Source of the DNA: Bacillota bacterium
GTDB taxonomy: Bacteria > Bacillota > Clostridia > Lachnospirales > Lachnospiraceae
Direction of reading: 5' to 3'
DNA length: 63,833 nt
Assembly (NCBI GenBank): GCA_023415635.1
Contig: JAEZJV010000050.1
Span: 1 to 63,833, forward strand
Positions 34,762 to 43,654 of the stretch are shown in pieces (position 1 is the first letter of the stretch; every line of letters starts with the position of its first letter). The position numbers and the translations under genes were made by a program. The notes under the pieces were generated by a model, which was not told where the DNA came from, ran no database searches, and was given only the letters and a program-made list of their open reading frames with translations.

Positions 34762-35961
34762 ATGGATGCTGTTAATAAAATGATCAGAAAACTAAAGAAG
34801 CTGGTGAAGAAAGCGGTATTAGTTATATACAGGCTCGCCGTAAAGCTTCTGCCTGTAAATAGAAAAATAATTCTTTTTGAAAGTAATCTTGGCAGAAATT
34901 ATACCGGAAGTCCTAAGGCAATATATGAGGAGCTGGTGAGACAGGGTCTGGATCTTGAATACCGCTGTTACTTCATTTTGGAGAACCCTAAGACCGAATT
35001 ACCCGGAGCAGCCCGGACTGTGAAGAGAACCCGGCTGAAATATTTCTATTTGTTTGCTGTCGCTGGTGTATGGGTTTGTGATACCAGGTTGCCCAAATAT
35101 ATCATTAAGAAGGCGGGAAGTACCTATATCCAGACCTGGCATGGAACTCCGTTAAAGAAGCTTGCACTGGATATGGACACTGTTCATATGGCGGGAGAGA
35201 AGGGGATCGATAATTATAAGAAGAATTTCTATGACAATGCCCAGACCTGGGATTATCTGATCTCCCAAAACCATTTTTCCACGGAAATATTTCGTAGAGC
35301 TTTTGCTTTTAGCAAGGAAATGCTGGAGATTGGATATCCTAGAAACGATGTTCTTTTTGCTAAAAATAACGAAAAGGATATCACGGAAATAAAACAACGG
35401 CTTGGTTTGCCTCTCGATAAGCGTGTTATTCTTTACGCACCTACCTGGCGTGATAATGAGTTCTACGGCAAAGGCAAGTATAAGTTTAATCCACCGCTTG
35501 ATTTTGCTACACTTAGGAACAGCCTCAAAGAAGATACCGTGATGCTTGTGAAATATCATTATCTGGTTATGGATCAAATCGACTGGACCCCTTATAAGGG
35601 TTTCATCTATTCCTGTGATTTGAGTTATGACATCTCAGAGCTGTATCTGGTATCGGATATGATGATTACGGACTACTCCTCCGTCATGTTCGATTACAGC
35701 CTGCTTAAGCGTCCTATGTTTTTCTTCTGCTATGATTTAGAGGAATATAAGGATACACTTCGAGGCTTTTATTTTGATTTTCTGGCAGAAGCACCCGGTC
35801 CGGTTACTCAGACAACAGAAGAATTGATCTCTTCAATTAAGAATTATGACCCTTGTGTTTACCGAGAGAAGCAGGAAGCCTTTTACCGGAAATACAATCA
35901 TGCCGATGATGGACATGCTTCCTATAAAGTTGTTGATCTGATCCGAAGGCTGACTAGATAA
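34762..35961 (+). CDS. CDP-glycerol glycerophosphotransferase family protein
   Basis: A 399-residue protein equal in layout to the C-terminal half of the 30.3 kb fusion. It has FESNLGRNYTGSPKAIY, QTWHGTPLKKL, GYPRNDVLF, YAPTWRDNEFYGKG, ITDYSSVMFDYSLLKRPM and DTLRGFYFDF. Such enzymes add glycerol-phosphate units from CDP-glycerol to a membrane-anchored acceptor. The N-terminal 30 residues are very basic (MIRKLKKLVKKAV), suitable for membrane attachment. ATG 34762 is preferred to TTG 34756, which lies too close to GAGGG. High similarity to the fusion suggests duplication within the locus. Confidence 0.92.
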   Translation: MDAVNKMIRKLKKLVKKAVLVIYRLAVKLLPVNRKIILFESNLGRNYTGSPKAIYEELVRQGLDLEYRCYFILENPKTELPGAARTVKRTRLKYFYLFAVAGVWVCDTRLPKYIIKKAGSTYIQTWHGTPLKKLALDMDTVHMAGEKGIDNYKKNFYDNAQTWDYLISQNHFSTEIFRRAFAFSKEMLEIGYPRNDVLFAKNNEKDITEIKQRLGLPLDKRVILYAPTWRDNEFYGKGKYKFNPPLDFATLRNSLKEDTVMLVKYHYLVMDQIDWTPYKGFIYSCDLSYDISELYLVSDMMITDYSSVMFDYSLLKRPMFFFCYDLEEYKDTLRGFYFDFLAEAPGPVTQTTEELISSIKNYDPCVYREKQEAFYRKYNHADDGHASYKVVDLIRRLTR

Positions 35962-36017
35962 AGGATTTTACATATACTAAAGAACCAAACATAATCTCCA
36001 TATCAATAAAGTGAGAA

Positions 36018-36037
36018 AGCGGCTGGAAACAGCCGCT
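36018..36037 (+). other. GC-rich hairpin with GAAA tetraloop between transferase genes
   Basis: AGCGGCTG-GAAA-CAGCCGCT is a perfect eight-base-pair stem with a stable GNRA loop, 20 bases before the GGAGG of the next gene. No T run follows, so it may be an mRNA stabiliser or weak pause site. Confidence 0.65.
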
Positions 36038-36066
36038 CATCCTATAGAATTTCGGAGGAAACTGCC

Positions 36067-37221
36067 ATGAAGAAGTTGGTTGGGTATTACCTGTTTGCAT
36101 TTGTCTATCAAATCTGCAGACTGGTACCTGTTAAAAAGAAAAGAGTTTTCTGTATCATGACCCATGATGAGGGGGAAGGCAGCAATGTCAGTATTGTCTT
36201 CCGGGCGATGCAGAAGGAGGACTTAAGCTTTAGCTTCTCCTATCTAACCCAGAGTGATATCAGGGCAGTGGAAAGCTTTTCTAATCCGAAATGCCTTCTC
36301 AATTTCTTCCTTCGAAAACCCTATGAGCTGGCAAGATCGGAAATTATACTAATGGACAATGTGTTTCTGCCCTATGCCTATCTTCATAGAAGAAGAGGAA
36401 CCAAGGTGGTCCAGCTCTGGCACGGAACCGGCACCATCAAGAAATTTGGTCAGGATACGAATACGGGAAAGCTGAAAAGACTGGAAAAAAGGGCAAATAT
36501 GAATATTACCCACCTGATTGTGAATTCACCGGACATGAAGAGATTGTATGCGGGAGCCTTTGGTGTCAGTGAAGCAAATACTTATGCGCTGGGGCTTCCC
36601 AAGAGCGATGAATTCTTCAGAAGACTAAAAGAAATAGAGATCTGCAGAAGGAATTCCTATAAGGATGAGATATATTCAAAATATGGGATACCTGCAGATA
36701 AAAAGCTGATACTATATGCACCAACCTTTCGTGATCATGAAGAACAGAATCCCAGATTAATAGAGCTTATGGAAGAGCTGAGCCTTCAATTACCTGAGGA
36801 ATATTGTCTGGGTCTTCGACTGCATCCTCATATTGCCCGTTCCTATGAAAAGCAGCAGTTAGGCAAGAATATCTACCAGCTATCCTTTGAAAATGACGTC
36901 AATACTGTATTGATGGCTGCAGATCTTCTGATCACAGACTATTCCTCCATCATCTTCGAATACTGTCTGATGAAGCGTCCGATGATATTTTATGCTTATG
37001 ATTATGAGGAGTTTTCAGATTGGGGCAGGGGCTTTTATTATCACTATGAAACATTTGTACCCGGGCCCATAGCTTACAGCTGCCGGGAGGTACTGGATAT
37101 CATCAGGAATAAGAAGTTTCAGTTATATAAGGTGGAGGAATTCATCGGTAAGCATTATCTGTATACAGACGGAAATGCGACAGAACGTCTTCTGGAGCTT
37201 CTGAAACAGAAGAGCTTATGA
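36067..37221 (+). CDS. TagB-like CDP-glycerol glycerophosphotransferase family protein
   Basis: A 384-residue member of the glycerophosphotransferase family with VVQLWHGTGTIKKFG, LGLPKSDEFF, LYAPTFRDHEEQ and ITDYSSIIFEYCLMKRPM, and a C-terminal GRGFYYHYETFVPGP. The LWHGTGTIKKFG form is closer to TagB-type primases, which add the first glycerol-phosphate, than to the TagF-type QTWHGTPLKKL proteins upstream. GGAGGAAACTGCC precedes the ATG. It is the last gene of the rightward operon. The 3' end of the gene lies inside a tandem repeat that includes the stop codon. Confidence 0.9.
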   Translation: MKKLVGYYLFAFVYQICRLVPVKKKRVFCIMTHDEGEGSNVSIVFRAMQKEDLSFSFSYLTQSDIRAVESFSNPKCLLNFFLRKPYELARSEIILMDNVFLPYAYLHRRRGTKVVQLWHGTGTIKKFGQDTNTGKLKRLEKRANMNITHLIVNSPDMKRLYAGAFGVSEANTYALGLPKSDEFFRRLKEIEICRRNSYKDEIYSKYGIPADKKLILYAPTFRDHEEQNPRLIELMEELSLQLPEEYCLGLRLHPHIARSYEKQQLGKNIYQLSFENDVNTVLMAADLLITDYSSIIFEYCLMKRPMIFYAYDYEEFSDWGRGFYYHYETFVPGPIAYSCREVLDIIRNKKFQLYKVEEFIGKHYLYTDGNATERLLELLKQKSL

Positions 37222-37292
37222 AATAAAAGAGCTTATGAAATAAAAGAGCTTATGAAATAAAGAGCTTATGAATAAAAGAGTTATAAAATAAA
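37211..37292 (+). repeat. Tandem 16-17 base repeat covering the TagB-like gene's stop codon
   Basis: Five units of AGAGCTTATGAAATAAA (17, 17, 16, 16 and about 16 bases, the last degenerate) start at 37211. The first unit contains the last codons and the TGA stop of the gene, so the 3' end of the gene has been copied repeatedly into the spacer. Confidence 0.85.
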
Positions 37293-37317
37293 ATAGAGCT
37301 GCTGTTTCAAAAGCAGT

Positions 37318-37347
37318 AAAAACGTCCGGAATATCCGGACGTTTTTA
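37318..37347. terminator. Bidirectional terminator between convergent wall-polymer genes
   Basis: AAAAACGTCCGGA-ATAT-CCGGACGTTTTT is a perfect stem with A and T flanks in both directions. It can end the rightward operon and the leftward LCP gene. Confidence 0.93.
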
Positions 37348-37359
37348 ATCTTTGCATTG

Positions 37360-38376
37360 TTACTGCCTAATTCCTTCGATATAGGAGGAGTACTCCTGAA
37401 CGGTAGCACTGGGCATATAACCGGTTTCGTTGAACAGAAATTCATGCAGCTTTGTTACGTTTGCTGATAAATCAATGGGGAATACATAGGAGACCTTTTT
37501 ATATGTATGAGCATCCTTCTCGAAAGGAAAACCGGTATTATCCACGATATTATAGGAAAGAACATCCTTAGCCAGTGATAGGATATCGGTCGTGGACAGG
37601 TTTGTATAGACCTGAGGGAGCATTTCATCAATGATATTATTAATCGTAGCAAGATCGGACTTTTTAATCTTCTCAAGCATCTTGGTTACTACAATTCGCT
37701 GTCTTTCCGCACGTTTAAAATCTCCACCCTTGGTGTATCTGATTCTTGTGTAGGCTGTCGCCTGTGTTCCGTTCACCAGCTGCGTACCGGCTGATTTGAG
37801 GCCCGAAACATTGGTTCCGTTGATTTTATTTAGGGATTTGACATATCCGTTTAAGTACTTCAATTCGCTTTTCGTGATATCCAGCTCAATGCCACCGAGC
37901 ATATCAATGCATTTAACAATGGCATCAAAATTCACTGTGACGAATTCCTTAACGTCCAGATCAAAGTTGGTGTTGATGGTGCTGAGGGCCAGTGAATAGC
38001 CACCCTTAAAATAAGCCGCATTGATTTTAGTGTACTCCTCACCGGGAATGTTCACATAGGTGTCACGGTATATGGAAGCGAGCTTCACATCCTTGGTTTT
38101 ATTATTGATGCTTGCTATGATGATGGTATCGGTGTGGGTGCTTTTTTCTAAAGCATTTTCTCTGGAGTCAACACCGAACAGAGCAATGTTTCTGTAGCCC
38201 TTCAATTCAACTTCCTCATTGGTCTGTATGCTTGCATCCTCGCTGTTATCAAACTGGATTTTTGTCATTTTATCGTATATATAAACGCCGACTAGCAGAA
38301 ACAGTATGATTAAAATCTCTACGAATAGAATGACTAATAGTTTACTTTTTTTCTTTTTCTTTTCTTCCTGTGCCAT
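37360..38376 (-). CDS. LytR-CpsA-Psr (LCP) family wall polymer ligase
   Basis: A 338-residue protein with a basic cytoplasmic start (AQEEKKKKKSKL), one membrane anchor (about 12-35) and an extracellular LCP domain. That domain shows GYRNIALFGVDSRENALEKS, the SIYRDTYVNIPG segment, INAAYFKGGYSLALSTI, and the Arg-rich RIRYTKGGDFKRAERQR. LCP enzymes transfer lipid-linked wall polymers such as teichoic acids to peptidoglycan. ATG 38376 has GGTAAAGG upstream and is preferred to the TTG 11 codons earlier. It lies downstream of the WbaP-like gene on the same strand, facing the glycerophosphotransferase operon. Confidence 0.92.
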   Translation of the reverse strand: MAQEEKKKKKSKLLVILFVEILIILFLLVGVYIYDKMTKIQFDNSEDASIQTNEEVELKGYRNIALFGVDSRENALEKSTHTDTIIIASINNKTKDVKLASIYRDTYVNIPGEEYTKINAAYFKGGYSLALSTINTNFDLDVKEFVTVNFDAIVKCIDMLGGIELDITKSELKYLNGYVKSLNKINGTNVSGLKSAGTQLVNGTQATAYTRIRYTKGGDFKRAERQRIVVTKMLEKIKKSDLATINNIIDEMLPQVYTNLSTTDILSLAKDVLSYNIVDNTGFPFEKDAHTYKKVSYVFPIDLSANVTKLHEFLFNETGYMPSATVQEYSSYIEGIRQ

Positions 38377-38415
38377 TGCTTTGCCTTTACCTTTCTGGTT
38401 GATATCCAATAGGCT

Positions 38416-39837
38416 TTAGTATGCATTCCTATTGATAAAACCTTTAAAAATAGTTAAAAACATAATTTTAAAATCAAGACCTAAGGTCCAATTCTCGATA
38501 TAATACAGGTCATGGTCTATTCTTTTGCGGATTGAGGTGTCTCCACGATAACCGTTAATCTGTGCCCAGCCGGTAAGTCCCGGGGATACCTGGTGCTTAA
38601 TCATATAGCGGGGAATTTCTTCCTTGAACTTGTCCACGAAAAAAGGGCGTTCCGGTCTGGGTCCAACCAGGCTCATATCTCCCTTAAGGACATTAAAAAA
38701 CTGAGGGAATTCATCGATACTGGTTTTGCGGATGAATTTGCCGATACCGGTGACTCGGGGATCATTCTTGGTAGTCCAGGCCTTCTTTTCTTCATGATCA
38801 CGCTGGAGTTCCATGGAACGGAATTTGTACATCTTAAATTGCTTATTATGCTTACCGATACGGACCTGGGTAAAAATGACCGGACCGGGAGATGTTATCT
38901 TTATAATAATCGCAACGAGAAGCATCGGTATTGCAAAAAGGATTAATGCAAAGCTTGCACCTACAATATCCACCACCCTTTTGACGATGCGGTTATAGGT
39001 ATTGCTGAGAGGAACATTTCTAATATTAACTACGGGAAGTCCAAACAAATCCTCAGTATAAGGAGTGGTCGGAATGAAGCTGTAATAATCAGGTATAAAC
39101 TTCGTGTGAACTCCGGATTTTTCACAGATAGCTACAATTTTTTCCAGCTTCTCATATTCATCGACACTTAGGGTGATTGTAATTTCGTCCAGGGTCATCT
39201 TTGAAAGGAAGGACTCAAGATGAGAAATACTGCCGATGACCGGTACCTTCTTATACATGGTTCCGACTTCAATGTTATCATCCAGAATTCCATGAATGTA
39301 ATAACCCCACTGAGGATTGGAAAAAATTCTGTCTATATAAGCTTCGGCTGCGTGCCCGTAACCTACCATAAGAACATGCTTAAGATTATATCCCTTACGC
39401 CTTGCTAATCTTAAAGCTTGGGAAAGGGACATTCTGGCCATGATACTGAGAAGAATATTCAGGCAATAGAATAATCCGAGGAAGTATCGTGAAATATTAA
39501 ATTCTTTTGTAATATACAGATAGGAAAAGAAGAAGGCTATACCAAAGGTGTTAGCGAGGATAATATTAAATATCTCAACCCATCTGCGTTTTCCCCTCTT
39601 AGGAGTATAGAGATGAGCAAAGTAATATATAAATAAATATAACGGGACTAAAAATATAAGGCTCTGGGCATAGACACCGAGGGGATAGAAGGTCTGTGGT
39701 TCTACCCGAAACCTGGTAAGCTGAGTTAAGGGACTATAAAATCGAAGATAATAGGTCAGAAGGTAAGCAATAACGATAATACAGGCATCCATAAGAACAT
39801 GAACTCTGTTAAACATTTTTTGATTATCTTTAATCAT
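38416..39837 (-). CDS. Undecaprenyl-phosphate sugar phosphotransferase (WbaP-like)
   Basis: A 473-residue polyprenyl-phosphate glycosylphosphotransferase. It has four to five N-terminal membrane segments, a central Rossmann-like CoA-binding-type domain (HVLMVGYGHAAEAYIDRIF), and a C-terminal bacterial sugar transferase domain with KITSPGPVIFTQVRIG, FKMYKFRSM, SIDEFPQFFNVLKGDMSLVG and PRPERP. It starts a lipid-linked glycan by transferring a sugar 1-phosphate to undecaprenyl phosphate. ATG at 39837 follows AGGTG. A promoter lies about 100 bases upstream on the minus strand, with a 34-base direct repeat in the leader. Confidence 0.93.
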   Translation of the reverse strand: MIKDNQKMFNRVHVLMDACIIVIAYLLTYYLRFYSPLTQLTRFRVEPQTFYPLGVYAQSLIFLVPLYLFIYYFAHLYTPKRGKRRWVEIFNIILANTFGIAFFFSYLYITKEFNISRYFLGLFYCLNILLSIMARMSLSQALRLARRKGYNLKHVLMVGYGHAAEAYIDRIFSNPQWGYYIHGILDDNIEVGTMYKKVPVIGSISHLESFLSKMTLDEITITLSVDEYEKLEKIVAICEKSGVHTKFIPDYYSFIPTTPYTEDLFGLPVVNIRNVPLSNTYNRIVKRVVDIVGASFALILFAIPMLLVAIIIKITSPGPVIFTQVRIGKHNKQFKMYKFRSMELQRDHEEKKAWTTKNDPRVTGIGKFIRKTSIDEFPQFFNVLKGDMSLVGPRPERPFFVDKFKEEIPRYMIKHQVSPGLTGWAQINGYRGDTSIRKRIDHDLYYIENWTLGLDFKIMFLTIFKGFINRNAY

Positions 39838-39846
39838 ATCGACACC

Positions 39847-39914
39847 TACTTTAAATTATTTTGCCTTGAATAGCCGCATTTACTTTAGATTATTTTGCCT
39901 TGAATTGTCACATT
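39847..39914. repeat. 34-base direct repeat in leader of the WbaP-like gene
   Basis: Two adjacent copies of a 34-base unit (39847-39880 and 39881-39914) share TATTTTGCCTTGAAT and differ at about five positions; a third partial copy begins at 39915. They lie between the minus-strand promoter and the start codon, so they are transcribed as part of the 5' leader. Confidence 0.8.
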
Positions 39915-39934
39915 TACTTTTGATTAACTTCTCT

Positions 39935-39963
39935 ACTATAATACATGATTGTACAGATTTCAA
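39935..39963 (-). promoter_or_regulatory. Promoter of the WbaP-like/LCP operon
   Basis: On the minus strand TTGAAA and TATAGT are separated by 17 bases, about 100 bases ahead of the start codon. Confidence 0.65.
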
Positions 39964-40187
39964 CAACTATATTTTTCTTAAGAATGTTTTAAGGAGAGAA
40001 GACAATTTAAAGATTATTTCGCATTTTTTTCACAAACTGTACACAATATGTTGATAGACTATGAGATAGAATAGTAAAGCGACAAAGGTTATACTAGCAT
40101 CCGGCCGGGTTATCTGTCGGACCTTTTGTCGGGCTAGTCACATATAGTTGTCTAGGAATCAATTTATCTGTAGAGAGGAGAATAAAT
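39964..40187 (+). promoter_or_regulatory. htrA upstream region with leader hairpin
   Basis: About 220 bases between divergent genes. TAGAAT near 40067 has no matching -35. ACTAGC (40093) and GCTAGT (40133) can close a long hairpin containing CCGGCCGG in the htrA leader. GAGAGGAG precedes the htrA ATG. Confidence 0.4.
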
Positions 40188-41783
40188 ATGGCTGAGTTTG
40201 AACACAACGATCCAAACCAGATCAGCAATAATGATTCTGGTAACATGAATCATTCTCATAACACAAGTAATAATACAAATAATCAGACTGGAAATACTCA
40301 GAATCATAAAATGCCGGAATACAGCTTCTGGGCAGAGCAGATACCCAATAACAATAGGTATCAAGGGCCGCAAAAGGACTATGATTATTCCTATCAGAAT
40401 AATCCCAATTATAATAACACGAATTATGGAGGTCCCAATTATCAGTATTCAAACATGAACAATAATCCCTATGGCAATTATACTCCGGGGGCGGGAGCTT
40501 TCGGCTATGGCGGAAGCAATGTTTACCAGTCTTCGATGGCTGCCTCTAAAAAAAAGAAGGAGAGCACTGCAGGAGGTAGATTCGTGAGACTAATCGCAAA
40601 GGCTTTATGCTTTGGTGTGATAGCGGCCCTTGCTTTTATAGGTGTCCAGCAGCTGGTCAGGGTCATAGACCCGAATTCACCGGCAATCCTTAGTAATCTC
40701 ACTGACAGTTCGGCTTCTGATACTGCTTATCAGATAGGTTATACTTCACAGGGAACAGTTACGACCAAGAACCGTTCTGAGATTAGCAATATCATAGACA
40801 AGACAATTCCATCCATTGTATCCATTAATTGTACAGTAACACAGACCTCGGACTGGTTTGGTCAGGAATACAGCCAGGAGGTGCAAGGAAGTGGTTCGGG
40901 GTTTGTCGTTAACAAGACTGAGAAGGAGCTTCTGATTGCGACCAATAACCATGTTGTGGAAGGAGCACAGAAGATCATGGTAACCTTCATTGACGGAGAA
41001 CAGGCAGAGGCAGTGATTAAGGGCACCGATGCTACGGCAGATTTAGCAGTGATTTCTATTGATTTATCTACAATAAAGAAATCTACGCTGGATAAAATCT
41101 CGATTGCTAAGATTGGTAATTCGGATCAGGTTAAGGTGGGTGAGATTGCCATAGCAATCGGTAATGCGCTGGGCTATGGACAGTCAGTTACTGTTGGATA
41201 TATTAGCGCCAAAGACCGGGAGGTTGAGGTGTCCAACGGGTATAACGGCACTAAGACCATGGTTCTCCTTCAGACAGATGCAGCAATCAATCCCGGTAAC
41301 AGCGGCGGGGCATTGTTGAATGCCAATGGAGAAGTGATCGGTATCAATACGGTGAAATATGCTTCCACGGAGGTTGAGGGTATTGGCTATGCAATACCGA
41401 TTTCCAAGGCAACCTCTATCATTAACGAGCTTATGACCCGTGAAATTCTTGCAGAAAAGGATCAGGGCTTCTTGGGTATAGGAGGCACAGATGTAACGGA
41501 AGATGTTGCGAAATTTTATAATATGCCCATCGGTGTATATATCAGCGAAGTTGCTAAGGGTGGAGCTGCCGAGAAGGCAGGTTTATTGGCAAATGATATC
41601 ATTACAAAGGTGGATAGCATAGAGATTACTGCCATCTCACAGCTTAGGGATTATGTTACCAGCAAACGCGTAGGAACAGAGGTTACGGTAACCTATATGC
41701 GTAAATCCTCCGGAGAATATAAAGAAAGTAAGGTAAAGGTAAAGCTCGGTCAGAATCCGAACCTAAAGGATGCAGATCAATAA
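40188..41783 (+). CDS. HtrA/DegP-type membrane serine protease with PDZ domain
   Basis: A 531-residue protein with a long Asn/Gln/Tyr/Pro-rich cytoplasmic region (about 1-120), one membrane anchor (about 132-155), a trypsin-like protease domain and a C-terminal PDZ domain (about 430-520). The triad is His255 in TNNHVVE, Asp285 in TADLAVI and Ser372 in NPGNSGGAL. It degrades or refolds damaged proteins on the outer face of the membrane. The low-complexity N-terminal region (NNTNNQTGNTQNH and YQNNPNYNNTNYGG) is longer than usual and may be disordered. A strong terminator follows, so it is a single-gene unit. Confidence 0.94.
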   Translation: MAEFEHNDPNQISNNDSGNMNHSHNTSNNTNNQTGNTQNHKMPEYSFWAEQIPNNNRYQGPQKDYDYSYQNNPNYNNTNYGGPNYQYSNMNNNPYGNYTPGAGAFGYGGSNVYQSSMAASKKKKESTAGGRFVRLIAKALCFGVIAALAFIGVQQLVRVIDPNSPAILSNLTDSSASDTAYQIGYTSQGTVTTKNRSEISNIIDKTIPSIVSINCTVTQTSDWFGQEYSQEVQGSGSGFVVNKTEKELLIATNNHVVEGAQKIMVTFIDGEQAEAVIKGTDATADLAVISIDLSTIKKSTLDKISIAKIGNSDQVKVGEIAIAIGNALGYGQSVTVGYISAKDREVEVSNGYNGTKTMVLLQTDAAINPGNSGGALLNANGEVIGINTVKYASTEVEGIGYAIPISKATSIINELMTREILAEKDQGFLGIGGTDVTEDVAKFYNMPIGVYISEVAKGGAAEKAGLLANDIITKVDSIEITAISQLRDYVTSKRVGTEVTVTYMRKSSGEYKESKVKVKLGQNPNLKDADQ

Positions 41784-41807
41784 ATAATACTGGATAACAG
41801 CTGTTGG

Positions 41808-41850
41808 ATCAGCCGGCTCTGAAGTTATAAAACTGAGCCGGCTGATTTTA
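41808..41850 (+). terminator. Terminator after htrA
   Basis: ATCAGCCGGCTC pairs perfectly with GAGCCGGCTGAT around a 15-base loop, followed by TTTAAAT. It starts 25 bases after the htrA stop. Confidence 0.88.
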
Positions 41851-41983
41851 AATATTCCTGTTTCTTCCTATTATAATAAAATTCGGAAGGCACAGTAAAA
41901 AGCCAGAGCAACCGCCAAGGCAGCGGAACATAAGTTTTTGTTGGTTTTTATCGAATATTAATAAAAGCTTAAAGAAAGAAGTA

Positions 41984-42012
41984 TTGTATGACAGGTGAGG
42001 ATAGGCTATAAT
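41984..42012 (+). promoter_or_regulatory. Promoter of ClpX-like gene
   Basis: TTGTAT at 41984 and TATAAT at 42007, 17 bases apart, give a leader of about 115 bases before the ClpX-like gene. The rest of the 280-base spacer after the htrA terminator holds nothing recognisable. Confidence 0.7.
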
Positions 42013-42130
42013 AGTGAACATACCGTTACCTAAACCCGGTTGCTGTCTTAAAAATCATCTATAGTCAGCACATTAACCATATAATCTGCCGATGAAGAAT
42101 CAATCGGCATCCGATAGAGTGGAGGGACAG

Positions 42131-43582
42131 ATGAACAATAATATAATTGATGATAATAATGTAGATAATCTCAAGGATAAGGAGAGTATCGAAAAAAACA
42201 AAGACCATAAAGATCATAATAATCATGAGGATTATGAAGAAATCTGCTATCTTTGCAGACGCCCCGAAAGCAAAGCGGGGAAGATGATTCATATTCCGAA
42301 TCAGATCTGTATCTGTGCAGATTGTATGCAAAAGACCTTTGATACGATCAATAAACCGGATAACCCATATCTTCAGATGGTAGGCATTAGTCCGAGCATG
42401 TTGAATCTGTCCGGAATAGTCTCTGATATTCCAAATGCACAAAAGCTGAAGAAGAAGAAACCGGAAGAGGAGAAGGATCTACAGGAGAAATTCGACAGGA
42501 AGAACATACCTTCCCCCCATATAATTAAAGCAAAGCTGGATGATTTTATCATCGGCCAGGAGCATGCAAAGAAGGTGATATCGGTTGCTGTCTATAACCA
42601 TTACAAGAGGATTGGTAATCAGATAGAACCGGAGGTTGAGATAGAGAAATCCAATATGCTGATGATCGGACCTACCGGAAGCGGCAAGACCTATCTGGTA
42701 AAAACCTTGGCGAAGCTATTGAATGTTCCGTTGGCAATTACGGATGCGACCTCTCTGACTGAGGCAGGCTATATTGGAGATGATGTAGAGAGTGTGATCT
42801 CCAAGCTCCTTCAGGCAGCAGGTAATGATGTAGAGACGGCGGAACGTGGCATCGTATTTATCGATGAGATAGACAAAATCGCCAAAAAGCGCAACACGAA
42901 CAGCCGCGATGTCAGCGGTGAATCTGTACAGCAGGGTCTGCTAAAGCTTCTGGAGGGAAGTAATGTAGAGGTACCGGTCGGTGCTTCCTCCAAAAATGCG
43001 ATGGTTCCACTGACTACCGTAAATACGCAGAACATTCTGTTTATCTGCGGTGGAGCCTTCCCGGAGCTGGATAAGATCATAAAGACCAGACTTAATAAGC
43101 AGTCCTCCATGGGCTTTCAGGCTGATTTGAAGGATAAATACGATGATGAGCCTAATCTGCTTCAGAAGGTGAACCTAGATGATATGAGAGAATATGGTAT
43201 GATACCGGAATTCCTCGGAAGATTGCCAATTATGTTTTCCCTGGAGGGACTGACCAAGGATATGCTTATTCAGGTATTAGAGGAGCCTAAGAATGCGATA
43301 TTAAAGCAGTATCAGAAGTTGTTGGCCATGGATGAGGTGGATCTGCAATTTGCACCCGACGCTCTGGAGGCTATTGCAGAGAAGGCGTTGGAGAAGAAGA
43401 CCGGAGCCAGAGCACTACGTGCTATCCTGGAGGATATCATGCTGGATATCATGTATGAGATTCCGAAGGATGAGAACATCGGAAGAGTAATGATAACCAG
43501 AGATTATATCGAGGGCAAGGGTGTACCGATGATCGAGATGAGAGGTATCGGTAAACAGAAGCTTCTGGCAGCAAGAGAATAA
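42131..43582 (+). CDS. Divergent ClpX-type AAA+ unfoldase
   Basis: A 483-residue ClpX-like protein. The first 37 residues are a charged, His/Asn/Asp-rich extension, followed by a zinc domain with CYLC (Cys39, Cys42) and CADC (Cys62, Cys65). The AAA+ core has Walker A GPTGSGKTYL, Walker B IVFIDEIDKIAKK, pore loop AGYIGDDVE and sensor segments up to TGARALRAILEDIMLD. ClpX unfolds tagged proteins for ClpP. The ClpP-docking loop, normally IGF, reads MGF, and the pore loop is GYIG rather than GYVG. No clpP lies nearby, so it may be a second, specialised ClpX. ATG 42131 is preferred over 42092 because GGAGGG is at 42121. Confidence 0.9.
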   Translation: MNNNIIDDNNVDNLKDKESIEKNKDHKDHNNHEDYEEICYLCRRPESKAGKMIHIPNQICICADCMQKTFDTINKPDNPYLQMVGISPSMLNLSGIVSDIPNAQKLKKKKPEEEKDLQEKFDRKNIPSPHIIKAKLDDFIIGQEHAKKVISVAVYNHYKRIGNQIEPEVEIEKSNMLMIGPTGSGKTYLVKTLAKLLNVPLAITDATSLTEAGYIGDDVESVISKLLQAAGNDVETAERGIVFIDEIDKIAKKRNTNSRDVSGESVQQGLLKLLEGSNVEVPVGASSKNAMVPLTTVNTQNILFICGGAFPELDKIIKTRLNKQSSMGFQADLKDKYDDEPNLLQKVNLDDMREYGMIPEFLGRLPIMFSLEGLTKDMLIQVLEEPKNAILKQYQKLLAMDEVDLQFAPDALEAIAEKALEKKTGARALRAILEDIMLDIMYEIPKDENIGRVMITRDYIEGKGVPMIEMRGIGKQKLLAARE

Positions 43583-43654
43583 AACCATGTCTAAATTTCG
43601 ACTATCAGGTGCAGAGCTCCACAATAAAGGTATTTGAAGGAATGGGAGGTAAGT

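Noticed and set aside
37211..39914. CRISPR-like repeats at 37.2 and 39.85 kb
   Set aside because: The units are adjacent without spacers, differ in sequence from one another, and no cas genes are nearby.
42065..42442. Minus-strand frame opposite the ClpX-like N-terminus
   Set aside because: It is the shadow of the charged extension; the plus-strand protein has clear zinc-finger and AAA+ motifs.
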